Shown here one piece after another: positions 12,511 to 25,054 of a stretch of DNA of 64,000 bases; the first letter of the stretch is position 1; every line of letters begins with the position of its first letter. Position numbers and translations under genes: made by a program. The DNA comes from Channallabes apus (taxonomy: Eukaryota; Chordata; Actinopteri; Siluriformes; Clariidae). Where the stretch lies: the NCBI GenBank assembly GCA_030522415.1, contig CM060104.1, positions 26,984,431 to 27,048,430 on the forward strand. Direction: 5' to 3'. Under the pieces are notes generated by a model that saw only the letters and a list, made by a program, of their open reading frames with translations, was not told where the DNA came from and did no database searches.

Positions 12511-12960
12511 GACGATAATGAGGAGGTCATGAATGCACAAACTAGCTTTTCAGCATCAGATACAGATAAAATGTTACTATTGGCAATATTTCTAAGGTCT
12601 AAAAAGGCTCTTTTTGTGATATTGGAGATATGATTTTCAGAGGATAAGTTACTGTCTAATATTACGTTCAGGTCTTTGTAGTAACAGTACATCCTTCTAA
12701 ACGTAAGCTGAATTGTGAGAGCGGTTGTGTACTAGTTTTTGGGCCGATAAGTAATGTTTTCTGAGTAACAGTGAGTACATCATTGTAGATAGTTGCGACA
12801 CCACCGCCACGACCAGTTTGACGGAGCTTGTGATTATAGAAATATCCTGACAGTTTAGACTCATTCAGACCAACATATCCATTTTGTCTAAGCCAGGATT
12901 GAATAATACAGTATATATATAAGATTTAGTTCTATAGTATTGTCCTTTGAGAAGATATAC
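12503..12960 (-). mobile_element. Internally deleted LINE: endonuclease fragment fused to reverse-transcriptase tail
   Basis: On the minus strand, about 12955-12690 reads SWLRQNGYVGLNESKLSGYF and then RQTGRGGGVATIYNDVLTVT, an APE-type LINE endonuclease segment. At 12690 it switches to a different frame reading KDLNVILDSNLSSENHISNI and then TKRAFLDLRNIA, the C-terminal reverse-transcriptase region. Several hundred residues between are missing. Confidence 0.7.
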
Positions 12961-13957
12961 TAAAATGTTTACTGACATTAGACGGGTGTACTGTGTAGTG
13001 TGGGTGTATATCCTTGGATTTCAGGTCAGTGTGATAGGTAATTCCATAGCGTTGATATCAGTAACAAGCCCTAACGAACCATAAGTGACAGTTGCATGCT
13101 TAATGAGAACATGCTCAATTTGCATTACAAATCTGTTATGAATAATTTATTCAAAGTTTTTTTAAGTGTCTGTCTTCTGAGAAGAGACGAACACTCGGTC
13201 AGAATTAAAAATGCATTTATTATGATCAAAGAGAAAAACCCCAGCAGGAGGTTCAGGTTGTCAAAAAGGTTGCAGCAATCTTAGAGTCGTTGGAATAATT
13301 ATTGGTGTTAGGGTTAGCATTGGCAACACCAACGTTGGCTGAGTGACACTGGCATAACGTTAAACGGACACAACCCCAACAGCTCATCAATGTTGCAATT
13401 ACAACTTCAAAACAACATTTATTCATATGATAATAAGTTTTTGGTTTTTTTGTTTCATCTGTCTAACTGAGACTTGAACCTGGGTCACATGGTGTTCTGA
13501 GTACTGAGTGCTAGACAACTGTGATTTACCAGACTATTAAATTAGGATGTAATGAACAGATAAAAAATTATGAAAAGCATGAGCATTTATAAACAAGATT
13601 CATTCCTTAAACCTTGAACTTATGCAGTTTGAATGATTAATTTTCTGTTGTTTTGAAGTTGTATTTGCAACTTTATATTGGTGTCATTCATTAATGTTAC
13701 CACAATGTTAAATAAATCTTATTGAAGTAATTTTTTTATTTCAAAAACAATGTGGACTGATATTGTGCATAGGGCAGGAAAGTCACAACCTACAATATAT
13801 ATATAAATATATATAAAACAACATTGTACGACATTAGAGTTCCTGCTGGGAGATAATGATACTTTTAGTGACTTGTTCTGTCTTAAAGTATTTCTAAGTT
13901 CTTTCTGGAAGGACAGAAACTCTTAGAATCAGCACGAGGTATGTTTTCTAGTTTTTT

Positions 13958-14139
13958 ATTAGACTTGTGAATTTCACCATAATATTTTTAAAGCAGAGCC
14001 CTGAATGGTGCAACAGGAAGGAGTTCGATATATCGTCCAGCGATTGCACATTCAAATTCCGGGCAGTGTGACAGATGTTGCTGTGCAAGTGGAAGTGGCG
14101 GATAGCACTTTTTTTTTGTATCACACCTTGAAATTGTTA
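13958..14139. repeat. SINE-like repeat, copy 2
   Basis: Direct-repeat partner of 12231-12420, same strand, 1.7 kb away. The flanks diverge at once on both sides, so this is not a simple tandem duplication of a larger block. Confidence 0.7.
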
Positions 14140-14231
14140 AATTGTGGCTAGAAATTTCACATTTCAGGTCAGAGAGTACCTGAGAAAACACATACCCTTG
14201 TACCCTGCCTGGTCTTAAATGTATGCATATG

Positions 14232-14475
14232 ACTTACATGTACAGTAGCAGTCAAAAGTTTGGACATGCTTTCTAATTTCATGTTTTGTTTTTTTAACTG
14301 ACTTATTTTCTACATTCTAGACACTGGGTCACAGGAAAGGAAGATTTGTTACCTCTGTTGCAGAGGAGAAGTCCATTTAGAGTCACCAGCCTCAGAAATC
14401 ACCAATTAACAACCAGCACCTCAGATTAGAGCCGTTATGAAGCTTTACAGAGCAGAAGTAGCAGATATACATCTC
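14232..14475 (+). mobile_element. Tc1-like relic end fragment
   Basis: 'cagtagcagtcaaaagtttggacatgc' followed by 'cctctgttgcagaggagaagtccatttagagtcaccagcctcag' matches the block found in reverse at 51500-51660. Only the 5' part is present. Confidence 0.55.
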
Positions 14476-15526
14476 AATATCAATTGTTACACAGATATTT
14501 TCATCTATTTCTCAATATATTGTGCAGAAACACCGTATTAACCATAACAAATAATTCAGTCCAGATATATTTATCCTCAGCCAGAGATCTCAGCTCCATC
14601 TGGATGATTCCCAAGCCAAATGTAAGATATAATCTCTTAAAACATTTATTTATCCAGGGTTTTGATCCAGTATGTCTTGTCTGAAACAGTTTTGGTTGGA
14701 GACTAGACTTCTACTATCAGGTTCAGTCCCAGATTGTCAAGCTCTTTATCATGGAGCTCATGGTAAGTCCAACAACACTTCCTCTACTCCAAAGCTTGTA
14801 CTTTTCAACACTTTCTACAGATGGTGGGCATACAGTAGCTGGGGCATGTATATGTATACACATTGTGCAGTAAAAAGAGAGCTTTGGACAGAAACCAAAG
14901 AGCTCTTGGTTTAAAACCTCAGACCATGGTAGCGTGACTGTTACCATGCTGCTGTGACAGAGCTGCTGTGTTTGTCAATCTCACACTCAATTAATGAGTG
15001 TCTTCTCTTCTCATATACAGAGTTAGCCAAAGATATATATACACACTATACACGATATAAATATAATATTATCATTCAAATAACGTGTAGTAATACATTT
15101 TGTATTAAAATATTTATACATGTGTTTTTTTTCCTGATGTGTGTATAAATTTTTTTTATATATATACACACATACACACTTATTACGGTATAGAATCAGC
15201 ATTCCACTCTCTGCAAAGCAAAACCTCACCATGATAAAGGGGCTTGTGGACATCAGTGATGCTCAGGCTGACGTCACAAGAAGAATATTGCTCACAGATC
15301 GGGGTTACACGGTGGGCAGCTTGTGACCAGGCCACTCATAAACCCAGGTCAGGGTCAGTCTGAAATGACACATGGGTTCGTCAACTCTTTATGTGTTGAT
15401 GCATGGAGCTACTTCTCAACTCTGGTCCTGGAGAACCCCCTGAACACGTAAACACTTATATATTATATTACAGCATGTGTGTTTAACTGCAGCTGGCAAC
15501 ACTGCTACCTTTTTTTTTTTTTTTAC

Positions 15527-16000
15527 AGAAAAGTGTCTCAGACTTTCTTAGCCATGGATGTATAATTATATTTGGTTATATTCTGTTTATGAAGCTCATT
15601 TGGGAAAAGAAAAACACCAACATATTTATCAATATTATTGAATAACATAAATAAATAAATTAAACAAAACCTTCTCATATGATTAAATAAACATAAACCT
15701 TCAGGTTCATCATATGAAAAAAATTGCTTCTCTTTTGGCTCCTGGTCTGTGTAACAAAAAAAAATCATTGAAACTCTCCAAACTGATAAGTCTTTTTTTT
15801 TAAACTCCCTTTAGGTTTCTTTCAGTTTCTCAGTTTTTCTCCAGCCTACCAAAGAAAAAAAAAAAACAATGTTGGTTCAACTCAAAATTTTCCTGAAATA
15901 TTAATGAGTGTGTAAATGATGTACTGACATCCCATCCATGCCGTGTTCCACATCACTCCCAGTATTTCCAGAATAGACTCAGGATCCACCACCACTCTGG
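15527..16000. repeat. Dispersed repeat, copy 2 (partner at 10428-10850)
   Basis: Diverged direct-repeat partner of the sequence at 10428. The tail 'cccagtatttccagaatagactc' resembles a SINE/LINE 3' region. No coding frame. Confidence 0.6.
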
Positions 16001-16012
16001 ATCAACTCAACC

Positions 16013-16200
16013 CCACTGGACACCTTTGGAATGAACTAGACCTGGAGCTTCCTTGATGTCCAGACATCATCAATAATACCTGAGCTCACCTCAACAAATC
16101 CTGCAGCCAAGCTCCAACATCTAGTGGAAAGCCTTTCCAGAAGAGTCACAACTGGAAGTAACTTATAAAACCTGTAACCGTGAGTGAACTGATGTGGTAT
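16013..16200. mobile_element. Probable DNA-transposon relic
   Basis: 'gacacctttggaatgaactagacctggagc', 'acatcatcaataatacctgagctcacc' and 'gtggaaagcctttccagaagagt' recall the 3' coding part of a widespread fish Tc1-like element. No open frame. Confidence 0.4.
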
Positions 16201-16790
16201 AAAATGTGGAAATAAAACATTCAGGGCTGTTAACTTCATCATACTCCACAATCATCTTGTTGATGGTGATTATCATGCTGGTGTTAAGTGGCTGTGAGTC
16301 AACTGAGAAAAAAAGCAACAACAACAAAAAAAAAGACAGAAGTGAAGGATGAACCTGTGGAGGAGGACTGCATGCAAATCATCTCTGAACAGATGGTGGT
16401 CAGTGTTTGTGGTTGCCAGCGTGTGTCTGTCGTTATCCGCTAAATCAGCTGGAAAAATACATTTTAATGCCAGAAGAGTGTGTGGATTATTTACAGAGGC
16501 AAATATGAATTTGTTGAGAAAGAAAAACCATGAGATGAACATCCACGTTAAAGGTTCCTTTGCTTTCAACACAGACGCTTTTCCTGAATGCTGCACTACA
16601 GGAACGTGGATCTACTGTTCTTTTCCTTATTTAGATCAGAAACGTACTGAACCCCTGCTGTTATCACCCTGGCATGAATTAATGAAGAACATCTGATACG
16701 AGGTTGAGAACACGCCGTGTTTATGAACAGCCGGTCCTGCTCGGGCTCGGAGATATCAGAGTGATTAGAATGTGTGGGTTAAAAACAGAC

Positions 16791-16837
16791 TGGTTTATAA
16801 GAACAGACTGGTTTATAAGAACAGACTGGTTTATAAG
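16791..16837 (+). repeat. Three-copy tandem repeat
   Basis: 'agactggtttataagaac' is repeated with two exact copies and a third partial copy. Confidence 0.75.
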
Positions 16838-17315
16838 AGGCTTTTAGTAAGCAGAGAAGAAGAGCAGGTTGTGTGTAGAAAGTGATGCACTAAACACCTG
16901 TTTGTGAATCTCTCTATGAACATGACAGTATTGCAGAATGTGTGCACGAACACTTCAAGAGAATCCCAAATGTGACCCGGACTGAGTCTCTTTACACTTC
17001 CACACTGGGAATTTACATTGTCATGGTGGAGAATTTGCATATCATGGCAGATTTGTTTTTTATTCTTTAGTTCATTCATGTTTGAACAATTGAAAGACTT
17101 TAATGGTTTGTTTGTTTTCTCACTTCTTGCTTCAGTCTTTTTTTCCCGCTCTTAAGAATGAACATTAGTGTCTTGTTGACAAAGTTTATTATTAAAATGT
17201 ATGCATTTTATTTTTAATTGAAACTTTAAAATGTATGAACCATATATTTTAACTTTATATATTTTATTTTATATATATATATTTACATATGAATGTTTAT
17301 GTAAATAATTTTAAA

Positions 17316-17385
<70 letters not shown>

Positions 17386-17392
17386 CATGTAA

Positions 17393-17431
<39 letters not shown>
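17316..17431. repeat. TA microsatellite followed by TAA microsatellite
   Basis: About 33 TA units (17317-17384), a short 'tttcatgtaagg' spacer, then about 12 TAA units (17395-17431). Confidence 0.95.
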
Positions 17432-18419
17432 TTGCCTAACATCAGGAAAATGTTTTTATTGTATTTTTTAATACCTTTTAAATTGTAGTAATTAATTGCA
17501 CTTGTTTCTTTGGTTCTGTAGTGGTTCAGTACAAAGAAAGTAAATACATACACCTAGTTTGCAATTCACAAAAAAAGTCCTTTTTTCCCTTTTTAAAGTT
17601 TTAAGGTTTTACATTTGTTGTAGTGTTTTGTTGTTGCTGTTGCTGCTATTATATAGTTTTTTTTTGTTGTTGTTTTTAAGAAAAGTATTCTTGAGAATAT
17701 ATTTATATCCATTTTAAACGCATTTTATGAAGACAAAACATTTTTTTCTTGTTTGTTAAAAAACATTTTTAAATTAATACATGCATTACAAATATTCTCA
17801 GGGTATACAAAGAAAGAAAGAAAGAAAGAAAGAAAGAATATTCTTAAACATACTTTATTCATTTATTTAATAAAAAGTATGGAAATTAAACTTTAAAACA
17901 TTATTTAAAACATTTAAATGTAATTTATTACTTCATGGTCATGTACAAAATAAAACAAACCTATTTTCCTATTTTGTTATATTCAGTTATAATGCTATAA
18001 ATATTTTATATTCAGCTCAATGGGAATAAACTGGCTTTGTTTGGAATCTTGTAGAGTTTTTAACAAGGCCTGTGGATCTCTGGGGTCTCCTCAGTACCCA
18101 CCGCACGCTTCCACTCACAACTCCAGAATGAACAAACTCCAAATTGTTTAACATTTAACTAAAAAAAAAAAAAAAAAAGGAAAATATAAATAAATCCAGA
18201 TGCAAACAGCAGCACAGAGAGGAGGGACTGAAAAAGCTCCTGTTTACAAATCCGTGAACAAATTAAGCATTCAGTTCAGCAATATTGTTGTAAATTTCAT
18301 GATATAAAATGTCCATGTAGTCAAGGGGAAATATAGAAGATTATTTACTTTACTAAAATGAAACAAATGTAACATAGCAAAATGTATATTTTAAAAAATT
18401 ATTTAAAAAAAGGGGGAAG

Positions 18420-18765
18420 TGCTGTGAATACTTTCCGGATGCTCTGGATGCCCATGGAGACCAAAGACCAGCTCACCCAGTGTGATCCCACAGAAAAGCC
18501 AGTGCAGCACAAACTACTGGATAGAAAGACACCAGAACACCCAGTGCACCACAGCATGCCACGTACTGGGCTTAGCAGGTCCAATGCAAACAAGCAGAGA
18601 GGGAACAGAACAGATCTGATCCACAGAGACCCACCCTGCAACTCACAGCACCGAAACAATCTACTGGTAATATCCTGGTGCCAAACACCACAGCACCCCC
18701 CAGAGGTCTTGTGGAGTAATGCATCAAGGGGTGCACAAGCAAAACCTACACAATACCGGGCGTAA
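18420..18765. repeat. Probable interspersed repeat, class unknown
   Basis: Moderate-GC block with 'gatctgatccacagagaccca' and 'aacaccacagcaccccccagaggtcttgtggagtaatgcatca'. I recall similar text dispersed in fish genomes. Open on both strands (127 and 166 codons), but no domain is recognisable. Confidence 0.4.
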
Positions 18766-20510
18766 TAATGCGTTCTAATGTTAACTAGATCTGTGTGTGT
18801 GAATATAAGCTGTGTGTATATAAGAGCTGTGTAATCAATCTCACCTTTATAGTGCGAGTGCTTGCACTGAAAATAAAAAAAATCCTTGATGATTCTCACT
18901 CTGAATTCTTATATATGAATCTGTGTTTGTTTTCCATCCAAAAACGTCTATCCTTAACCACCTGATGGTTAGTGCGTGAGTCTAATGGAGTGCTGAATAA
19001 TTTACAAACCTGCTACTACATGTACTGTGTGCTTCTCCTCCATAGAAAACAAGCCCATTAGCACATTTCTACTTTTTTGAAATTGTGTTTGAGATGGTGG
19101 ACAGTCTCCGAGTGCCCAGGCTGAGACGGTGAGGACCGGGCAGATGGAGGCCATGGAGAGATGTTCTACACATTGCTCAGGGGAAGTGTAAATGCTCCCA
19201 CCTGCTTCCCTTTTCTTTTTAATTACATTCTTTAATTTACATCTTTTTTTTTCACACTTGGGTCCATGGTGTCCTCATTAAACATAGCCGTCAGAGCACA
19301 TGGCCAGAGTTATCCCAGAGTTCTCTGATTAAATCTGTAATATTCAGTGATCCATCTGACCCATGAGGATATACAGATGGTGTTATGTTCATCTTTTACT
19401 TGATGATGGTGGAAAGTTAAATTATAGTGCAGATTTTCCAATTAGTAACTAATTTGCTCAGTTTCTGGATTCCCTGGCAGTCGTTTGTGTAAAAATGATG
19501 TTCATGCAACAGCAGAATCTTAAAGGGCTTTATTCCTTTTACACCACAGCAATTTAGCAACAGTTTACAGGAAAAAATAACACAATTCGTAATGACAAAA
19601 CCCTAAGCTGGTATGTGTATCTGTTAAAGCGATACAACCATTTAGAGAAACACCTAAAACCCCCATGTTAAAAAATTCACAGAACAGTAAATGTAATGAA
19701 GACATCTTGTTCTTCTTTTGTGCAAAGTCAAGAGGCACGAGATCACGCTGCTCCCTTCCTCAGGGACTTCGTCCATTTCCATGAATAATGCACTTTTTAT
19801 TTTTGTGACACGTAATTGCTCTTAAAAGGCCATCATCAGTGTGAATCATGGGACGCGTGGGCAATCAGTGCACTCAGAAGAGCACCTGCTGCTGCCGCTC
19901 GTAACTCTTAACGCAATTAAAGAGCGAGCCACTAGTCGACTGCACACATTGTGTTTTAGAGAACCAAACAGGAAACCGTGGCTGTTTTTCAGCCGGGTGC
20001 TGGGAATGTAATCAGACAATCCTGTGACTAATAGCGCTGGGAGCAGCGGCGTGATCACTTAAAAGCGATGGAGGTGATAAAGGTGTGATTGGAGGTGACG
20101 GAACGAGATGGCAGTAAGAAAACGGATAATTATGAAAAATGTTTTCTCCTGTCACAAGAGGTGCTGAAACTTTCAGAAAGAGGTCAGAGGAGAAAAGGAG
20201 GAGTGTCAGGAAGCTGGAATCCTACACTCTGAACCATCTCAGGAAATGTTGATGTGGTTTTGTGCAGTTGAACTGTAACAGCTCTACCAGTTGAGACGCT
20301 TTTCCGCATATTTGAATTAACTTAAACTTCATGTCTGGCTGTTTTCTTCTGCTTTCACTCATCAACAACAAGACTTTTTACTCTGGATGTTTTATTGTTT
20401 GATTTGCACCATTCTGGGTAAAATGTACATTTGATTATGAGAAATCACAGGATGGTCTAAAATTCCTGCTTTTTGTCCTTTTGTATGGGCGAAGGTTTAA
20501 AGCCAGCTAG
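18766..20510. other. Intergenic, low-repeat; possible conserved noncoding segment
   Basis: 19825-20100 is repeat-free and of balanced composition. No coding potential. It could be regulatory, but only comparison with other fish would show this. Confidence 0.3.
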
Positions 20511-20676
20511 ATTAACGCCAACTAATCTAACCTGCATGTCTTTGGACTGTGGGAGGAAACCGGAGTACCTGGAGGAAACCCACCAAGGACAGAGAGAACA
20601 TGCAAACTTCATGTACACAGACCTTGAGGCGAGAATTGAACCCGGACCCAGGAGGTGCAAGGCAACAGCGCTATAC
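20511..20676 (-). repeat. Truncated V-SINE
   Basis: Central domain and head in reverse ('gcatgtctttggactgtgggaggaaaccgg'...'ggaggtgcaaggcaac'). The tail is missing. Confidence 0.82.
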
Positions 20677-22730
20677 TATATATAGGTTTTATATACATAT
20701 ATAGGTTGTTTCTTGCAGTGTAGGTGTATTTCTATTCATTTCTTTTATTCTTATTATTATACACCCACTGTGTTTCATCACTTTCTTCACTTCTTGTAAC
20801 TTCAAACCACATCATATTTCAGACAAATTCCCGTTCCACACTCCTCTGTTCCTCTTTATGACTCCGGTACACAACCCACTCGAAATCATATCACATTTGC
20901 CTTTCATAGTGTGCGACTGGATTAGACAGATGACATCCGAGCCTTGAGAGGGTTCAGGGTAATAACGGTGAGAGAAGCGCCGCACGTCGTATCAAGCCCC
21001 GCCAAAGCCGAGAGCAGCGCTATTGCCTTCTTTATTTTCTCTCTGATGTGGAGGTGAATGTCTTTGAAGTGTGACTGATGAAAAACATGATATGAACAAC
21101 TGAAAGGAGAGAAGGGGAGGGGAAAAGGCAAGATTCGCTATAGGAGTTATTCTCTGCAGGCCGATGACTGGAGATAAAAAAAAAATATATATATATCTAA
21201 AGAAAATAAAGGAAAAAACTCGACTCTGTGTATTTCTGCTGTGGGAATCGATTTATTTGGATGTGATGATAGAGTTGGGAATCAAGATTTCTTAGACAAA
21301 AAAAAATTTTGTTTTGGATTTTGATTGGTCAGAAAGTGTTGATTGATTTTTTTTTCCCCCCAGAACATCATCTCTGACAGCAGGGCAAGTTTATGTTCAT
21401 TCTAAGATATTATGGTTTCTATAGCAACAGCTCATTAACAGGGACGTGCTTATGGAAGGAGTCTCCAGTTTCAGTGGTAAAGCTGTAACTTTAACCTTGC
21501 ACTTCTTCATGGTTTTAATAAGCGAGAACAGAAAGTTTTCATTTCTAATCATTAACTGTTTCTAAAAATAGAATAAAATCTCCCATCATTGTTTAATACA
21601 TATTGCAGCAAAATGCTGTGATGAACGTGTAGTTATGGGAAAGTAATTCATTTCAGGGTGGTAACAATAACTCTGCTTCATCACCATACTATAATAGAAA
21701 CACACATATGCATTATATATATAGAGACATTTTTTTTCTCACCAAATAAAATCCAATTACTATAAAAACAAAACACATAAAGCTGCCAGAATGAAAATAA
21801 TCACATTCCACTGAGACTGAAGCATGTTTGTTCACTTCCATAAAACATATCTTATAAATAAAACTTTCCTCTATCAGCATTCAGTGCCTTTTCTCCAAAT
21901 AAATACGATTGTGTTTTGTTGTTCCATGTTTTGTGACTCTTGTTCTTATCACGAGCCATTAAACTGATGTTTCATTTCCTGCGGGCTCTGTTCTGTTCCT
22001 CGGTTGTGCTTATTGCCCCTGTGCTGTGTTCAATCTCCCATACACGTCATAAATAAAGCTGCGAAACCCCCGAACCCACAGGCCTTTTTCTTAGCATTAG
22101 CGATGATGAACTATCTGCGTTATGGCCTCTCGCGGATCACGCAGTCTCCTCTAGGACATGCAGGAATGACATTATTGTTTTTTTTTTTTTTTTACAACAC
22201 TAAAGTTCTTTTCAGTTTTTTTTTCCCCGGTCGGGGTTCGTTCGCCTGCTGAGTAAACAATAGCCACACAACGAGCCTCTGCTGGGACATAACACATGAT
22301 GACGACAGGAAGTCATGTTCAGTTCCCAGAAATCCGTCTGTGTGCGAGCTCATTCTGGCGGTGCAGCTTTTCCAGCGGAGCTGTTTGTGGAATTAAAAGA
22401 GAAAGTGTGCGCATGCCGAGCCCTCCGGCTCATTACTGACACTGAGAAATGGTGCTGCTTTGTTAATGACTTTTCTCACTTTAACAGGAATGTAAAGTCA
22501 TAAAACTGGTGAAGCCTCGACTCTGCAGCTCCTCAGAACGCACATAGACTATAGGAAGCATGAACTCAAGCTGTTCGAAATTATTTGTACAGCTTTCCAA
22601 ATCACAACACTGATTCCACATTACATGATCTCACGATTGTATATAAAAGGAAAAGATTAAGTTATTTCTTACAGCGCAGTGGCATGATTATTTTACACAT
22701 CACAGTGAGGAAGCTGAAGGTGAGTCAGGA
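20677..22730. other. Intergenic, low-repeat; possible conserved noncoding segment
   Basis: 21960-22160 and 22310-22500 are repeat-free with more CpG than the neighbourhood. Open frames there are short and unrecognised. Confidence 0.3.
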
Positions 22731-22865
22731 TACTGCGCCCCTGGACCTGGTTATACATCTCGCTGAAGGACTCAACATTTGCAGCTTTGTGGTACCGGGG
22801 CTTGAACCTCCGATCTTCCAATTAGTAATCTAGCACCTTAACTGTCTGAACCACAATTGCCCCTA
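22731..22865 (-). repeat. SINE head fragment, second family
   Basis: The complement reads 'ggggcaattgtggttcagacagttaaggtgc...attggaagatcggaggttcaagccccgg', with A and B boxes. The tail is absent. Confidence 0.65.
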
Positions 22866-22989
22866 AAGCTGGTAATAATACTGTGTGTCATACACATAGA
22901 GGAAAATGATCATGTTCTGATCAAATTAATTCACAGTTAGTTCCCTACATATAAAGATTCGCATTCCAAATTCCGGGAGACATTAGATC

Positions 22990-23330
22990 ACATGTCCACT
23001 ATACATTGTCACAAGCATGCAGTACGCATCCAAGGATGTCCAGAAGCAAGCGTACCAGCAGTGGCAATGAAGCTGGTCCTGCTAAGAAGCGCCAAGCAAT
23101 AGCGATGGTGACAAAAATGAAAATAATGGGGAGAATGGAGCGAGGTGAAAAGATGGCAGACTAAAGATCATGGAACATGTTAGTTTTATACTGTGTCTAG
23201 TCAATTGTGTTAATTTCCTAGTACCTAGACAATGTTTGTTGGACTTATGAACAAATTTGACTTACGAACGAGCGCTCAGAATGGGACTCATTCGTACTGT
23301 TATCATCCTGGATGGACACGCATATGATAA
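22990..23330 (+). mobile_element. pogo/Tigger-like relic
   Basis: A frame from about 23040 reads KRTSSSGNEAGPAKKRQAIA and then a run of Lys/Met, close to the N-terminus of Tigger/pogo transposases. 'gacttatgaacaaatttgacttacgaacg' nearby is the familiar subterminal motif of these elements. Heavily truncated. Confidence 0.55.
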
Positions 23331-23457
23331 CAGCACATTCCTGAATGTTTTGTTCCTCTTATCCTCTGTAGACTGCATTTATTGTTACTCATACAGCAAG
23401 CTAGCTTTCTGCAGTATTATTAACTTTTTTTTTTTTACTTATAACACTTTATAATCT

Positions 23458-23831
23458 GGGCGGCGCGGTGGTGTAGTGGTTAGCACTGTCGCCTTGCACC
23501 TCCAGGGTCTGGGTTCGATTCCCCGGCCAGGCTCGATTCCCGTCTCTGTGTGCATGGAGTTTGCATGTTCTGCCCATGCTTGGTGGGTTTCCTCCGGGTA
23601 CTCCGGTTTCCTCCCACAGTCCAAAGATATGCAGGTTAGGCTAATTGGCGTTCCCAAATTGCCCATAGTGTGTGATTGGGTGTGTGAGTGTGTGTATGTG
23701 TGTGTGCCCTGTGATGGATTGGCACCCTGTCCAGGGTGTACCCCGCCTAGTGCCCGAAGTCTCCTGGGATAGGCTCCAGGCCCCCCGCGACCCTGAACAC
23801 AGGATTAAGCGGTATAGAAAATGAATGAATG
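23458..23831 (+). repeat. Full-length V-SINE with 12-bp target duplication
   Basis: The head starts GCGGCGCGGTGGTGTAGTGG, followed by the B box GGGTTCGATTCC, the conserved central domain and an 'aatgaatgaatg' tail. ACTTTATAATCT lies at 23446-23457 and 23832-23843. Confidence 0.93.
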
Positions 23832-24365
23832 ACTTTATAATCTCAGACTTGTTGTTAACTAACACACAATCTGTGCAGCACCTTGGGCACGCTCCGCTCC
23901 TGTGTTTACTCGTCCTATTGTGTAACTGCGTATCAGGTTTTCCACTTGACGCTTGTCAATTATGGATCTTGAGGTTGTCGTTTTAGATAAAAGTCATGCT
24001 GAATTTTAACACCCCATCAAGTTAACACAAAACAACACTATTTCCAAAACAAATGGTGAAATTACTGCTCTTTATTTTCTTCTCTTAAAGGTTATGTGTA
24101 AAAGGCTACAGAACAGAATGATTGGAATCTTTATCGATCCACTGAAGATTTTTTTGTCTAATCATATTGTATGTACTGTAGATGAGATTTCTTTAGGTTT
24201 TCCAAAGCACATTCTAGATAAAAGCATCTGCCCAATGCTATAAATGAAAACAATGTCCTTAACAATGTTTCTGATTGAGAAAGCATTCCAAATAGAGCTT
24301 TACTGGAATTCATTCATTTGGAATTTTCTTTTACTTTATTTATATTTTTAAACTGCTTACTGGAT

Positions 24366-24680
24366 AAGTTGGAACGGTGCCTAAGTGCTTGGCAATGTGG
24401 TCTTGCACCTCCAGGGTTGAGGGTTTAAATCTCACCCAGTCTGTATGTTTTTCTAGCTCTCGGTATGGTTTCCTACAGGTATTCCTGTTTCCTCTCACCC
24501 ACAAAAGCTCTGCAGTGTGGTTTAATTTCTGTTTCCAAATTGGACTGGGTGTGTGTGTGTGCCCATCCGTGAGTTGGCACCCTATCCCAAGTCCTCCCCA
24601 CTTTGTGCACTGAGTTCCCTGAGATAGAATCCAGGCCCTTCCATGACCCTGCATAGGAGACCTAATGGATGGATAGATGT
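24366..24680 (+). repeat. Old, diverged V-SINE
   Basis: The same order of blocks is recognisable ('ttgcacctccagggtt', 'ggtttcctacaggtattcctgtttcctc', 'tgagttggcaccctatccc') with many substitutions, so this copy predates the clean ones at 23458 and 25055. Confidence 0.75.
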
Positions 24681-25054
24681 TCTCTAGATAAATCAATGTT
24701 TTTAACCTGCTAAAGGGTTCTACCTGAAAGTTTTACTGATAGAATTGAACCGTTGAGGGTTTTATCTAAAACTATGGATGAACATCTGGTACATACTGTA
24801 TTCACAGTGTATCATTTTCTTGTTTCAGTGCTTTATAACCAAAAAAAAGCATTAATATCTTACAGCAAGTTTAGTCCTTAAAATATTCTGTATTCTAATA
24901 GTGCAGCAAAATATGTTTAGGCCAAAATATATATGTAATAATGTGCAAAATGCCAAATAGTCTTTAAAGTACTATTAAATGAAATGGAATTTCTAGACTC
25001 TATCCAAATGCATGTGTTTCTTCTTTACATTCTTGACAAGATTGTGTTATTATT

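Larger units (their letters stand above)
16201..18419. other. Intergenic, AT-rich, no gene recognised
   Basis: Contains the 16791 triplicate, TA/TAA arrays and an AAAG array. The 115-codon frame at 16349-16696 has no recognisable domain. Confidence 0.45.

Noticed and set aside
16349..16696. 115-codon frame that begins with a hydrophobic run
   Set aside because: No family resemblance, no splice partners, antisense frame of similar length; chance is likely.
18399..18899. 166-codon minus and 127-codon plus overlapping frames
   Set aside because: Open on both strands with no domain; fits a dispersed repeat better than a gene.
23470..23530. tRNA gene
   Set aside because: A and B boxes are present, but they belong to SINE heads with SINE bodies and tails; the same applies at 35768 and 55629.
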